DNA of 64,000 bases from JAWWOL01 sp033851545 (GTDB lineage: Bacteria; Actinomycetota; Actinomycetes; JAWWOL01). The notes under the pieces are model-generated. The model saw only the letters and a program-made list of their open reading frames with translations. It was not told the DNA's origin and did no database searches. Positions 38,858 to 48,019 of the stretch are shown piece by piece. Each line of letters begins with the position of its first letter. The stretch's first letter is position 1. Location: the NCBI GenBank assembly GCA_033851545.1, contig JAWWOO010000038.1, positions 1-64,000 on the forward strand, written 5' to 3'. A program made the translations under genes and the position numbers.

Positions 38858-39694
38858 ATGGCAGACGATTTCGGCCGATCGGGGCGGCTTCCGGCCGCGT
38901 ACACCACCCCGGGCGGCTCGTCGTTCAGCGACTTCGTCGCCTTGGCTGCTCCGCACCTGCTGCCGAGCGGCCGCACGGCGCCGGCCGGTCAGGTCACCGA
39001 CGTGCCGCACGGCACCACCATCGTCGCGGCCACCTACGACAAGGGCGTGATCATGGCGGGCGACCGCCGCGCGACCATCGGCAACGTGATCGCCCAGCGC
39101 GACATCCAGAAGGTCTTCCCGACCGACGAATACTCCTGCGTCGGCATTGCCGGCACCGCCGGGCTGGCCATCGAGATGGTCCGGCTGTTCCAGGTCGAGC
39201 TCGAGCACTACGAGAAGCTCGAGGGCGCGACGCTGTCCCTGGACGGCAAGGCCAACCGGCTCTCCGCGATGATCCGCAACAACCTCGCGATGGCGATGCA
39301 GGGCCTCGCCGTGGTGCCCCTGTTCGCCGGCTACGACCTGGTCGCCGAGACCGGCCGGATCTTCTCCTACGACGTCACCGGCGGGCGCTACGAGCAGGAC
39401 TCGTTCCACACTGTCGGCTCCGGCTCCGTCTTCGCCCGCGGGTCGCTGAAAAAGCTCTACCGCGAGGGCTTGCCGCTCGAGGACACGGTCCTGGTCCTGC
39501 TGCAGGCGCTCTACGACGCCGCCGACGACGACTCAGCGACCGGCGGCCCCGACCTCACCCGCGCGATCTTCCCGGTGGTGCTCGCGGTCAGCGCCGAGGG
39601 CACCCGCCGGCTCTCCGACGACGAGATCGGCGGGCTCATGCAGCGCCTCGTCGAGCAGCGCCAAAACCGGCCCGACGGCCCCGCGGCCGGCTGA
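38858..39694 (+). CDS. prcB: 20S proteasome beta subunit
   Basis: 278 residues from ATG 38858 with GAGAAGGG upstream; longer in-frame starts overlap pup. A propeptide of 52 residues is removed autocatalytically to expose Thr53 (VPHG before TTIVAATYDKG), the catalytic nucleophile; Asp/Lys and Ser residues of the Ntn fold follow in DRRATIGN and GSGSVFARGSL. It forms the inner rings of the proteasome with PrcA. The 70-base gap from pup supports one operon. Confidence 0.97.
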   Translation: MADDFGRSGRLPAAYTTPGGSSFSDFVALAAPHLLPSGRTAPAGQVTDVPHGTTIVAATYDKGVIMAGDRRATIGNVIAQRDIQKVFPTDEYSCVGIAGTAGLAIEMVRLFQVELEHYEKLEGATLSLDGKANRLSAMIRNNLAMAMQGLAVVPLFAGYDLVAETGRIFSYDVTGGRYEQDSFHTVGSGSVFARGSLKKLYREGLPLEDTVLVLLQALYDAADDDSATGGPDLTRAIFPVVLAVSAEGTRRLSDDEIGGLMQRLVEQRQNRPDGPAAG

Positions 39695-39742
39695 TCACCC
39701 ACCTGCCCGCTTCCTTCGTCCGAGATCCCGGAGGCATCGTCC

Positions 39743-40456
39743 GTGTCGACCCCGTTCTACGTCTCGCCCGAACAGCTGATGAAGGACCGGGCCGACTACG
39801 CCCGCAAGGGCATCGCCCGCGGCCGCAGCGTCATCGTGCTCAAGTACACCGACGGCATCCTGATGGTCGCCGAGAACGGCTCGACGGCGCTGCACAAGGT
39901 CAGCGAGATCTACGACCGGATCGCGTTCGCCGCGGTTGGCAAGTACAACGAGTTCGAGAACCTCCGGGTCGCGGGGGTGCGGTTGGCCGACCTGCGCGGC
40001 TACTCCTACGACCGACGTGACGTGACCGGCCGGGCCCTGGCCAACGCCTACGCCCAGACCCTCGGCACGATCTTTACCCAGGAGTCCAAGCCGTACGAGG
40101 TCGAGATCGTGGTCGCCGAGGTGGGCGAGACTCCCGAGGCCGACCAGATGTACCGCCTGACCTACGACGGGTCGGTCTTCGACGAGCGCACCTTCGTGGT
40201 GATGGGCGGCATGGCCGAGCCGATCAGCACGATCATGAAGGAGTCCTACGTCGACCACATGCCTCTCGACGACGGTCTGCGGCTGGCCGTGCGCGCGTTG
40301 TCCGAGGCGGGTCCCGAGGGCGAGAAGCGCACGCTGACGGCCACGCAGCTCGAGGTGGCCGTGCTCGACCGCACCCGGTCCGGGCGCACCTTCCGCCGGC
40401 TGGCTCCGGCCTTCCTGCGCGGTGTGCTGGGCGACAGCGCCGAGGCCTCCGCCTGA
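39743..40456 (+). CDS. prcA: 20S proteasome alpha subunit
   Basis: 237 residues, GTG start. It begins with the gating N-terminal segment FYVSPEQLMKDRADYARKGI and has the alpha-type Ntn fold without a catalytic Thr. It builds the outer rings that Mpa docks onto through its GQYL tail. It is 48 bases after prcB. The next plus-strand core gene, pafA, lies nearly 2.8 kb away, separated by two minus-strand genes and one small gene. Confidence 0.97.
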   Translation: MSTPFYVSPEQLMKDRADYARKGIARGRSVIVLKYTDGILMVAENGSTALHKVSEIYDRIAFAAVGKYNEFENLRVAGVRLADLRGYSYDRRDVTGRALANAYAQTLGTIFTQESKPYEVEIVVAEVGETPEADQMYRLTYDGSVFDERTFVVMGGMAEPISTIMKESYVDHMPLDDGLRLAVRALSEAGPEGEKRTLTATQLEVAVLDRTRSGRTFRRLAPAFLRGVLGDSAEASA

Positions 40457-40480
40457 CCCTTGCCGCACCCGGGCACCAGG

Positions 40481-41557
40481 TCAGGCCAGCTGCTTCCAGA
40501 CGGCTGCCGCTGTGCTGCTCGAAGCCTTCTGGCAGAACCACAGCCGTACGGACCTGTCGACGAACAGGTCGCCTGCCTTGCCCGGCGCCGGGTGGGTGGC
40601 CGCCGTGCTCGGGACCAGACGGACCTGGGCGGCGCCGCCGGTGAACTGCGCCCCGCGGCCCAACGCGCCACCGACGCCCACGACGCCGAAGCCGCTGCCG
40701 GTGTTGTTCCGCTGTTCACCCCACACGCCGATCCCGTGACCCTCGTTGACGCCGGTGACCGTCCCGTTGATGTTGGTCGGGTTGTGCGACTGCGCGTAAA
40801 GCGCCCGGCTCTTTCCCTGGTAGTCGATCGTCACCGCGTCGGTCGACGTCGTTGGCGACGACGACACCGCCGCCAACGCGTGACCGTTGCCGGACGCCGT
40901 GCCGGCCACGGCGACTCCGTCTTTCACGTAGGCATCGAGCCCCGGGCCGCCCTGGGCGTGCACCGACAGTCCTGTGGCCGGCTCAAGGGTGCCTGGGCTG
41001 CCGTCGAAAGTAACCGTCGTGAAGTCCGTGACGTCGATCACGATCCCGGTGCCGGGCCCTTCGGTCGACACGTGCACCACGTCATGCCCATTCGCGTTCA
41101 GGTAGCCCGCAACGAAGCCGATGAACTCGGCCGCATAGCGGCGGTCCAACGAGTGCGCACGCAATACCGGCCCGGTGTCCCCGACCCCGAGCTCGACCCC
41201 ATCCGTCGTTGACCCGCCCGCGGCGAGCCAGTCGACGCTGATCCCGCCCCGGACCCCGACCGCCGGACTCCCGGACGTCGCATCCCCTCCGCTGATCGAG
41301 GTGGTGGCCGACCCTGCCTCGTTGGCGTGGCCGAGGACGACGGGATCGCCGGTCGCGGCCACGACCGGGCTGGCGCTCATCGCTGCCATCGCACCACCGA
41401 TGGCCGCGATGGGCGCAGCGCGCAGCAGGTTACGGCGGGTCAGGACACCGCGTGGCTCCTCAGCGGACCTGACGCCCGCCAGGAGCTGCTCGCGCAGCTG
41501 ACGGACCTCCTCACGCACTGCGTCGAGCTGCTGTTGAAGTCCTTCGTTGGTCGCCAT
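40481..41557 (-). CDS. Tat-exported repeat-type protein, paralogue 1
   Basis: 358 residues from ATG 41557. A short coiled coil (LQQQLDAVREEVRQLREQLL) precedes a twin-arginine signal, TRRNLLRAAPIAAIGG, ending near SPVVAATG. The mature protein is Gly/Thr/Val-rich. Its last 125 residues (GKSRALYAQSHNPTNINGTV, GIGVWGEQRNNTG, RLWFCQKASS, WKQLA) are nearly identical to the next gene upstream, while the middle is different. It probably forms an extracellular beta-helix-like structure. No known family is confidently assigned. It sits on the minus strand inside the proteasome cluster. Confidence 0.75.
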   Translation of the reverse strand: MATNEGLQQQLDAVREEVRQLREQLLAGVRSAEEPRGVLTRRNLLRAAPIAAIGGAMAAMSASPVVAATGDPVVLGHANEAGSATTSISGGDATSGSPAVGVRGGISVDWLAAGGSTTDGVELGVGDTGPVLRAHSLDRRYAAEFIGFVAGYLNANGHDVVHVSTEGPGTGIVIDVTDFTTVTFDGSPGTLEPATGLSVHAQGGPGLDAYVKDGVAVAGTASGNGHALAAVSSSPTTSTDAVTIDYQGKSRALYAQSHNPTNINGTVTGVNEGHGIGVWGEQRNNTGSGFGVVGVGGALGRGAQFTGGAAQVRLVPSTAATHPAPGKAGDLFVDRSVRLWFCQKASSSTAAAVWKQLA

Positions 41558-41671
41558 CTCGTTCCCCAAGTCCGGGCTGCCTGCCTGGTGCAGCCACAAC
41601 AGACTCACAGTGGCACCCGGCGAATGCCTGCGGAAGGGGCCGAACCTGGAAATCGCCAATGACTCAAGCGC

Positions 41672-42619
41672 TCAGGCGATCTGCTTCCAAACCGCTGCCG
41701 TGCTGCCGGCCGAGGCCTTGGTGCAGAACCACAGCCGCACCGCGCTGTCGACGTAGAGGTCACCGGTCTTGCCGGTTGTCGGATGCGTCGCCGAGGCACC
41801 TGGCACGAGCCGCGTCTGCGCTACGCCACCGGCGAACTGGGCGCCCCGACCCCGGCTGCCGCCGACACCGACCACCCCGATGCCGGCGCCGGTGTTGTTG
41901 CGCTGCTCGCCCCACACGCCGATCCCGTGACCCTCGTTGACGCCGGTGACCGTCCCGTTGATGTTGGTGGCGTTGTGCGACTGCGCGTACAGGGCACGGC
42001 TCTTTCCGGCGTAGTCGATGGTCACCGCGTCCTCGGTCGTCGTCGTCGAGGTTGTCGCCGCGACGATGGCGTGACCGGCCTGCGCGGACGCCGTGATCGC
42101 GGTGCCCAGCTGGAGCACGGCGGAGAACCGCGGGAAGATGTCGATCGCCTGGGCCTCCAGGCCGACAGCGCCTGCGGCGTGGGCGTGGATCGCGTCCCCG
42201 TTGGCCCCCTCAGCGGAGCCACCGGCGACGTCGAGACTGGTGCCGCCGTTCAGGTCCTGCACCGCCACGGCGGCGCCGTTGCCCTCGTTCACCGTGAATC
42301 CGGTGGACGTGACCCGGGAGAACCAGAAGTCGCCGTCGACGAAGAGCGGCGTCTCCAGGTGGGTCTCGTCACTGCCGGTCGCCGAGTTGTACTCGCCGAG
42401 CAACAGCGGCTGGCCGGTCGTCGCGACCGCCGGGCTCGCAGACATCGCAGCGACGACGCCACCGACGGCAGCCGCAGGCGCCACCCGCAGCAGGTTGCGC
42501 CGACTCAGCAGCCGGGGCTGCTCGGCCGGCTCGGGTCGCCTTTCGAGCTGCCTTCGCAGCTCCGCCATCTCATCGCGCATCGTGTCGAGCTGTTGCTGGA
42601 GCTCTTCGTTGCTCGCCAT
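41672..42619 (-). CDS. Tat-exported repeat-type protein, paralogue 2
   Basis: 315 residues. The layout is that of paralogue 1: N-terminal coiled coil (NEELQQQLDTMRDEMAELRR), Tat signal SRRNLLRVAPAAAVGG, a distinct central region, and the shared C-terminal domain starting about EDAVTIDYAGKSRALYAQSH. Over about 75 bases the DNA of the two copies differs at only a few positions (around 40725-40800 against 41916-41992), pointing to a recent duplication or gene conversion. The 114-base gap suggests co-transcription. Tat substrates fit with tatA/tatC 6 kb away, but that link is inference. Confidence 0.75.
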   Translation of the reverse strand: MASNEELQQQLDTMRDEMAELRRQLERRPEPAEQPRLLSRRNLLRVAPAAAVGGVVAAMSASPAVATTGQPLLLGEYNSATGSDETHLETPLFVDGDFWFSRVTSTGFTVNEGNGAAVAVQDLNGGTSLDVAGGSAEGANGDAIHAHAAGAVGLEAQAIDIFPRFSAVLQLGTAITASAQAGHAIVAATTSTTTTEDAVTIDYAGKSRALYAQSHNATNINGTVTGVNEGHGIGVWGEQRNNTGAGIGVVGVGGSRGRGAQFAGGVAQTRLVPGASATHPTTGKTGDLYVDSAVRLWFCTKASAGSTAAVWKQIA

Positions 42620-42894
42620 GTCGCCCCCACATACCTGCCGGGCGCACCGTTGCGCCCGGATCCGCCACCAACCAACACCGATGCCGGGCTCACCAGCAAC
42701 GGCTGCGCGGGCAACAACCCCGTACCCTCAGGGACGAAGCCGCCATGCGGATGACCCGACCCGCGACCAAGATCACCAAGATGGATACGCCGTCGGGGTG
42801 AACTTGGCCGTTCGGGCTCAATGCGACTGGTCCAGTCGGCCGAACCAAAACAGGCAACCGGGCGCAACCCGGCTACTGAGAAGGGGTGCACACG

Positions 42895-43170
42895 ATGAGC
42901 CGTCTGGCTACCGACACCACCATCCACAAGGCGATGCGGGAGTTCGTCATCGCCCTGAACCGGGCGGAGAACGCGCAGGCCAGGGGAGCAGAGGCACACC
43001 TGCTGGGCGAGCTGCACAATGCCGTACGCGAGGCCGGCATCATCGTCGAGGAGGCCCTGACCGCCTCCGGCTGGTCCGCCCCGGGCCGGATGATCCGGCT
43101 CCCGCAGCCCGACGTGACACTGGAGGCGAAGGCCGTGATCAACGAGACCGGCGTCGGCCTCGAGTACTGA
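42895..43170 (+). CDS. Small protein of unknown function upstream of pafA
   Basis: 91 residues from ATG 42895 with AAGGGG eight bases upstream; an earlier GTG at 42886 is less well placed. The sequence MSRLATDTTIHKAMREFVIA then LNRAENAQARGAEAHLLGEL is helical and soluble, with no signal peptide or membrane segment; the rest is a short alpha/beta tail. No family is recognised. It is 73 bases before pafA on the same strand and downstream of a 275-base gap after the Tat paralogues. Confidence 0.6.
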   Translation: MSRLATDTTIHKAMREFVIALNRAENAQARGAEAHLLGELHNAVREAGIIVEEALTASGWSAPGRMIRLPQPDVTLEAKAVINETGVGLEY

Positions 43171-43231
43171 CCGCACCGAAACTGGGACCCGGCACGAGCC
43201 CCGAACCACGGCGGCCGTCCGTCCGCGGGCA

Positions 43232-43237
43232 TAGGCT
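43232..43237 (+). promoter_or_regulatory. -10 box (TAGGCT) of pafA, leaderless type
   Basis: Ends six bases before the pafA ATG; it suggests pafA has its own promoter, apart from prcBA. Confidence 0.5.
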
Positions 43238-43243
43238 GCAACC

Positions 43244-44602
43244 ATGGACCGGCGGATTTTCGGGCTCGAGAACGAGTACGGCGTCACGTGCACCTTCCGG
43301 GGGCAGCGACGCCTCTCGCCCGACGAGGTGGCCCGCTACCTGTTCCGGCGGGTGGTCTCCTGGGGCCGGTCGAGCAACGTCTTCCTCAAGAACGGCGCCC
43401 GGCTCTATCTCGACGTCGGCAGCCACCCCGAGTACGCCACGCCGGAGTGCGACAGTCCGATCGACCTCGTGACCCACGACAAGGCGGGGGAGCGGATCCT
43501 CGAGGGCCTGCTCGTCGACGCCGAGCGGCGGCTGCGCGAGGAAGGCATCGCCGGCGACATCTACCTGTTCAAGAACAACACCGACTCCGCAGGCAACTCG
43601 TACGGCTGCCACGAGAACTTCCTGGTGGGCCGGCACGGCGAGTTCGGCCGGCTGGCCGAGGTGCTCATCCCCTTCCTGGTCACCCGCCAGATCATTTGCG
43701 GGGCAGGCAAAGTGCTGCAGACTCCGCGCGGCGCCGTCTACTGCGTGAGCCAGCGGGCCGAGCACATCTGGGAGGGCGTCTCCAGCGCCACGACCCGCAG
43801 CCGGCCCATCATCAATACCCGGGACGAGCCGCACGCCGACGCCGAGCGGTTCCGTCGGCTGCACGTGATCGTCGGCGACTCCAACATGAACGAGTGCACG
43901 ACCCTGCTCAAGGTCGGGTCAGCAGACCTGGTGCTGCGGATGATCGAAGCCGGTGTGGTCATGCGTGACCTCACCCTGGAGAACCCGATCCGGGCCATCC
44001 GCGAGGTCAGCCACGACATCACCGGCCGGCGCAAGGTCAAGCTCGCCAACGGCCGTGAGGCCACCGCGCTGGAGATCCAGCGCGAGTACCACAACAAGGC
44101 GGCCGACTTCGTCGGCCGGCGCGGTGTCGACCCGGTCGCCGAGCGTGTCCTCGACCTGTGGGACCGCACCCTCACGGCCATCGAGAGCGGCAACCTCGAC
44201 GGCGTGGCCCGCGAGATCGACTGGGTTACCAAGCTGCAGATCATCGAGCGCTACCAGGCAAAGTACGACCTGCCGTTGTCCAGTCCCCGGGTCGCGCAGC
44301 TCGACCTCGCCTACCACGACGTCAACCGCAACCGCGGCCTCTACTACCTCCTCGAGCGGCACGGCAAGGTCAGCCGGGTCTCCCATGACCTCGCCATCTT
44401 CGAGGCCAAGTCGGTGCCCCCGCAGACCACGCGGGCTCGGCTCCGCGGCGAGTTCATCAAGCGGGCGCAGGAGAAGCGCCGCGACTTCACCGTCGACTGG
44501 GTGCACCTCAAGCTCAACGACCAGGCGCAGCGCACTGTGCTGTGCAAGGACCCGTTCAGGTCCGTCGACGAGCGGGTCGAGAAGCTCATCGCCAGTATGT
44601 AG
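43244..44602 (+). CDS. pafA: Pup-protein ligase PafA
   Basis: 452 residues, normal length. It activates the C-terminal Glu of Pup with ATP and joins it to substrate Lys side chains. The active-site Glu in IFGLENEYGVTC, Asp in LYLDVGSHPEYATPEC and the LFKNNTDSAGNSYGCHENF loop are all present; the extended Dop loop is absent. It shares fold and length with Dop. A leaderless-type promoter lies directly upstream. Confidence 0.97.
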   Translation: MDRRIFGLENEYGVTCTFRGQRRLSPDEVARYLFRRVVSWGRSSNVFLKNGARLYLDVGSHPEYATPECDSPIDLVTHDKAGERILEGLLVDAERRLREEGIAGDIYLFKNNTDSAGNSYGCHENFLVGRHGEFGRLAEVLIPFLVTRQIICGAGKVLQTPRGAVYCVSQRAEHIWEGVSSATTRSRPIINTRDEPHADAERFRRLHVIVGDSNMNECTTLLKVGSADLVLRMIEAGVVMRDLTLENPIRAIREVSHDITGRRKVKLANGREATALEIQREYHNKAADFVGRRGVDPVAERVLDLWDRTLTAIESGNLDGVAREIDWVTKLQIIERYQAKYDLPLSSPRVAQLDLAYHDVNRNRGLYYLLERHGKVSRVSHDLAIFEAKSVPPQTTRARLRGEFIKRAQEKRRDFTVDWVHLKLNDQAQRTVLCKDPFRSVDERVEKLIASM

Positions 44603-44741
44603 TAACCCCTATGTCACCTTGCGGACAGCGACGCGAGGTGTCATCCGCGGTCAGGCGGGCACAACCGGGTTCAGCGCGGCCGGATGTCCACCCGGGCGCC
44701 CCGCCCGAGGCCTGAAACCTCGCCTGACCAAGGAGGATCCC

Positions 44742-44891
44742 GTGGGTCCCTGGCTCCTGCTTCTCATCCTCGCCCTTGTCGCCGCGGTGCTCGGTTTTGC
44801 GAGCGCGGCACACTGGCTGTTCATCGTTGCCATCGTGCTGCTCGTCGCCGGCGTGGTGCTCAGCATCACCAGCCGCACCAGTCGCCTTTAG
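44742..44891 (+). CDS. Very small hydrophobic membrane protein
   Basis: 49 residues from GTG 44742 with the strong SD AGGAGG six bases upstream. Two hydrophobic stretches (WLLLLILALVAAVLGF and WLFIVAIVLLVAGVVL) around a short turn make a probable two-helix membrane protein ending in a Ser/Arg-rich tail. It resembles the short actinobacterial hydrophobic proteins of the DUF5670 kind, but identity is uncertain. It follows pafA by 139 bases and is convergent with the DUF3866 gene. Confidence 0.65.
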   Translation: MGPWLLLLILALVAAVLGFASAAHWLFIVAIVLLVAGVVLSITSRTSRL

Positions 44892-44911
44892 CCGCAGGCA
44901 GTCTCGGTTTG

Positions 44912-46006
44912 TCAGGCCGGCAGGTCGCAGAGCGCTGCGGCATGCCGGCCTGACGCTGCGGCGGCAAGGAAGTACGCGTCGTCGTCGGCATACGACCGGC
45001 CCATCGTCCTGAGCTGGATTCCTTGCTGGGCAGCCGATCTGAGTACGCCAGCCAGCCCGTCGAGGTCGATCTGCACCTGACGGTGTCGTGCCGGCAGTTC
45101 GCCGAGCTGGTCGCGAATCCTTGCTGCCAGGGCACTTTCGGGCAACACGGGCACGGCCAGGTCGGCCGGCAGCAGCGCCACCCGCCCGTACGCGGTCAGG
45201 CTGTGGTGCGAGACCCCGACGTGACGGTCGCGGGCGTCGGCACCGGAGATCCGCAGCGTGCCGACAGCACGCCCGCCCAGGACGCCGGCCGCGTTGACCC
45301 CGTCACCGACGGCGACGCCGGAGAAGCCCCAGCGGGTGTCCGTGCCCAGGTTGCCGGGGCCCTGGGCCACGACGACGACGTCGGCCCCGAGCACCAGGCG
45401 GGCCACCAGCAGGGCGCTGTGCAGGCTGACGGCCTCGTGGTCGCCGCCGTAGGCCTGGCCGGCCGTGACCGTGCCGCAGATCAGCCCGGCGGTGGACAAC
45501 GCCGGCGCCGTGCGGGAGTAGTGCAGGGGCAGTGCTCCGCCGTCGGACATGACGTAGGCCACCCGGGTGCCCGGCCGGTCGGCGGCGATCGCCAGGCAGA
45601 TCGCCGGCAGGGCCGAGTGCAGGTCGGCCAGCACCACCGGTACTCCGCCCAGGTCGTCGGCGTCGGCCAGCAGTGCGTGGTGGGGTGACCCCTGCTCGTC
45701 GGCACTGCCGACGGTGACCTGCAGCGGGGTGTAGCGCGCTTTCACGATGTGCCCGGCGGTGGTTTTGTCGACGGGCAGCCGCTCGGGCAGCGCCACCACC
45801 ATCGCGTGGCCACCGGTCCCGAGGTCGAGGTCGAGTGCGTTGGTGTTGAGGAGCACCACGTCGCCGACGACCGGCACACCGACCACGGAGACGTCGGCCA
45901 GCGCCGGGACCGGGTCACCGGCGACGTCGACGGTGAGCTCGTGCATCGGCCCCTCGGCGCGGAGGACGGCCGCCACGATGCCCTTGCGCCAACGGATCAC
46001 CGGCAC
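44912..46006 (-). CDS. DUF3866 family protein
   Basis: 364 residues, GTG start with TAGCCT six bases upstream. The N-terminal VIRWRKGIVAAVL and VVGDVVLLNTNAL stretches and the central VAYVMSDGGALPLHYSRT identify DUF3866. A glycine-rich GPGNLGTDTRWGFSGVAVGD region could bind a nucleotide or phosphate, but no activity is established. It often lies beside pafB in actinobacteria, opposite in orientation, as here. Confidence 0.88.
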   Translation of the reverse strand: MPVIRWRKGIVAAVLRAEGPMHELTVDVAGDPVPALADVSVVGVPVVGDVVLLNTNALDLDLGTGGHAMVVALPERLPVDKTTAGHIVKARYTPLQVTVGSADEQGSPHHALLADADDLGGVPVVLADLHSALPAICLAIAADRPGTRVAYVMSDGGALPLHYSRTAPALSTAGLICGTVTAGQAYGGDHEAVSLHSALLVARLVLGADVVVVAQGPGNLGTDTRWGFSGVAVGDGVNAAGVLGGRAVGTLRISGADARDRHVGVSHHSLTAYGRVALLPADLAVPVLPESALAARIRDQLGELPARHRQVQIDLDGLAGVLRSAAQQGIQLRTMGRSYADDDAYFLAAAASGRHAAALCDLPA

Positions 46007-46077
46007 AGGCTACCGAGACAGCCGTACTCGGACTGTTAGCGTCTGGGTCGGGACCGGCGAGCAGGGGAGGCAGCAGC

Positions 46078-47040
46078 ATGTCGGCACGTCGTACGGAGCG
46101 CCTGCTCAACCTGGTCATCTGCCTGCTCTCGACCCGCCGCTACCTCAGCGCCCAGCAGATCCGCGAGATGGTTCCCGGCTACGGGCCCTCCGACGACGAC
46201 GCCTTCCGCCGGATGTTCGAGCGGGACAAGGAGGAGCTGCGCGACCTGGGCATCCCGCTCGAGGTCGGCAGCGACACGGTCTGGGAGGACGAGCCGGGCT
46301 ACCGGATCGCCGCCAGGGACTACGAGCTGCCCGAGATCGCGCTGACTGCTGACGAGGCCGCAGCCATCGGGCTGGCGGCCCGGTTGTGGGCGCAGGCCGG
46401 TCTGGCCGAGGCCGCGTCCTCGGCCCTGATGAAGCTGCGAGCAGCCGGCATCGAGGCCGACAGCACCGGGCTCGGCGAGCTCGAGCCGCACGTCGACGCG
46501 AGCGAGCCGGCGTTCGAGCCGCTGCTCGATGCGCTGCACGCCCGCAAGGCGGTTCGTTTCGACTACCGGCCCGGCCCTGCCGCCCCGACCGCCACCCGCA
46601 CCCTCGACGCCTGGGGCATCGTCTCCTGGCACGGCCGCTGGTATGTCGTGGGTCACGACCGCGACCGGTCGGCACCGCGGGTGTTCCGGCTCAGCCGGAT
46701 CGTCGGCCCGGTCCGCACGGCCGGCAAGATCGGCACCCCGATGCCCGCCGACGTCGACCTCCGCAGCTTCATCGAGCGCGCCTATCGTCGCGAGCCCGCC
46801 ACGCAGGCGACGGCCACCGTGGCCGTACGCCCGGGAGCCGCGTTCCAGCTGCGCCGGTGGGCGGCCGAGGTCGACGACGGTGCCGACGACCTGCGTGGGT
46901 GGGACCTGGCCCGGATCTCCTACGGGGATCTCGAGTGGATGGCCCAGGGTGTGGCCGGGCATGCGGACGACGTCGTCGTGCTCGAGCCTGCTGAGCTGGT
47001 CGACGCGGTGGTCCGGCGACTACGGGCGGCGGCCTCGTGA
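46078..47040 (+). CDS. pafB: PafB, WYL-domain transcriptional regulator
   Basis: 320 residues, ATG after GGGGAGG. A winged HTH (residues about 10-75) is followed by a WYL domain (VRFDYRPGPAAPTATRTLD, GIVSWHGRWYVVGHDRDR) and a C-terminal extension. With PafC it forms the PafBC activator of LexA-independent DNA-damage genes known from mycobacteria. Its stop overlaps the pafC GTG (GTGA), giving equal synthesis of both halves. Confidence 0.95.
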   Translation: MSARRTERLLNLVICLLSTRRYLSAQQIREMVPGYGPSDDDAFRRMFERDKEELRDLGIPLEVGSDTVWEDEPGYRIAARDYELPEIALTADEAAAIGLAARLWAQAGLAEAASSALMKLRAAGIEADSTGLGELEPHVDASEPAFEPLLDALHARKAVRFDYRPGPAAPTATRTLDAWGIVSWHGRWYVVGHDRDRSAPRVFRLSRIVGPVRTAGKIGTPMPADVDLRSFIERAYRREPATQATATVAVRPGAAFQLRRWAAEVDDGADDLRGWDLARISYGDLEWMAQGVAGHADDVVVLEPAELVDAVVRRLRAAAS

Positions 47041-47990
47041 CCGGCTCCGCCGACCGGCTGCCCCGCCTGCTGGCCCTGGTGCCCTATCTCCAGGCCCACC
47101 CCGGGGCCCGGCTCGCCGAGGTGGCCGAGGTCTTCGGCGTCACCGAGAAGCAGCTGCGCAGCGACCTCGATCTGGTCTTCCTGTGCGGGCTGCCGGGGCA
47201 CGGCCCGGGCGACCTGATCGACGTGAGCTACGAAGGCGACACGGTGAGCGTGTCCAACGCCGACACCATCGCCCGGCCGCTGCGGCTGACCGCGCAGGAG
47301 GCGCTCGCCCTGATCGTCGCCCTCCGCACGCTCGCGGAGCTGCCCGGGATCGACCGTGGCGGGTCGGTGCAGCAGGCGCTGGCCAAGCTCGAGTCGGCGA
47401 CCGGGTCGGCAGCCGACGACGCCGACAAGGTCGAGGTCGTCGTCGAGGGCGCGGACCGTGCCCTGGCAGTCGCCCGGGAAGCCGTGGCGGCCAAGCGGCT
47501 GGTCCACCTCACCTACCACGTGCCGGGTCGGGACGAGACAACCGAGCGTGACGTCGACCCGATGCGGCTGCTGATGGTCGAGGGCCGCAGCTACCTCGAG
47601 GGCTGGTGCCGGCGGGCGGAGGCCGTCCGGCTCTTCCGCCTGGACCGGGTGCTCGAGATCACCTTGCTCGACGCGCCGTCGGAGCCGCCGGAGGAGGCCC
47701 AGGAGCGCGATGTGACCGCTGGGCTGTTCCAGCCGTCCCCGCAGGACCTGCTGGTCACCCTGGACCTCACCGCCGATGCCGCCTGGGTGGCCGAGTACTA
47801 CCCGACCGAGACGGTCACCCCCAACGGCACCGGCGGGGTGCTGGCCACACTGCGCACTCCCGACCCCCGGTGGGTCCGCAGGCTCGCCCTGCGCCTGGCC
47901 GGCAGCCTCACGGTGGTCGCGCCGTCGTCACTCGCCGCTGAGGTCGCGGCCGACGCGACCCGGGCGCTCCAGGCTTATCCGGGCAGATAA
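47037..47990 (+). CDS. pafC: PafC, WYL-domain transcriptional regulator
   Basis: 317 residues. Homologous to PafB: HTH at the N-terminus (GARLAEVAEVFGVTEKQLRS), then a WYL domain (RLVHLTYHVPGRDETTERDV, RSYLEGWCRRAEAVRLF). It works together with PafB, probably as a heterodimer sensing single-stranded DNA. A perfect 14-base palindrome lies just after it. Confidence 0.94.
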   Translation: MTGSADRLPRLLALVPYLQAHPGARLAEVAEVFGVTEKQLRSDLDLVFLCGLPGHGPGDLIDVSYEGDTVSVSNADTIARPLRLTAQEALALIVALRTLAELPGIDRGGSVQQALAKLESATGSAADDADKVEVVVEGADRALAVAREAVAAKRLVHLTYHVPGRDETTERDVDPMRLLMVEGRSYLEGWCRRAEAVRLFRLDRVLEITLLDAPSEPPEEAQERDVTAGLFQPSPQDLLVTLDLTADAAWVAEYYPTETVTPNGTGGVLATLRTPDPRWVRRLALRLAGSLTVVAPSSLAAEVAADATRALQAYPGR

Positions 47991-48005
47991 GACGGCTCGG
48001 TGACC

Positions 48006-48019
48006 TCGGCCTAGGCCGA
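48006..48019. promoter_or_regulatory. Perfect 14-base palindrome after pafC
   Basis: tcggcctaggccga is its own reverse complement, 15 bases past the pafC stop and about 120 bases before the zinc-ribbon gene. It could be an operator or part of a terminator; no T run follows. Confidence 0.35.

Noticed and set aside
40725..41992. Two stretches of about 75 nearly identical bases, as in a CRISPR or mobile repeat
   Set aside because: They are the coding DNA of the conserved C-terminal domain in the two Tat-exported paralogues; only two copies and no spacer pattern.
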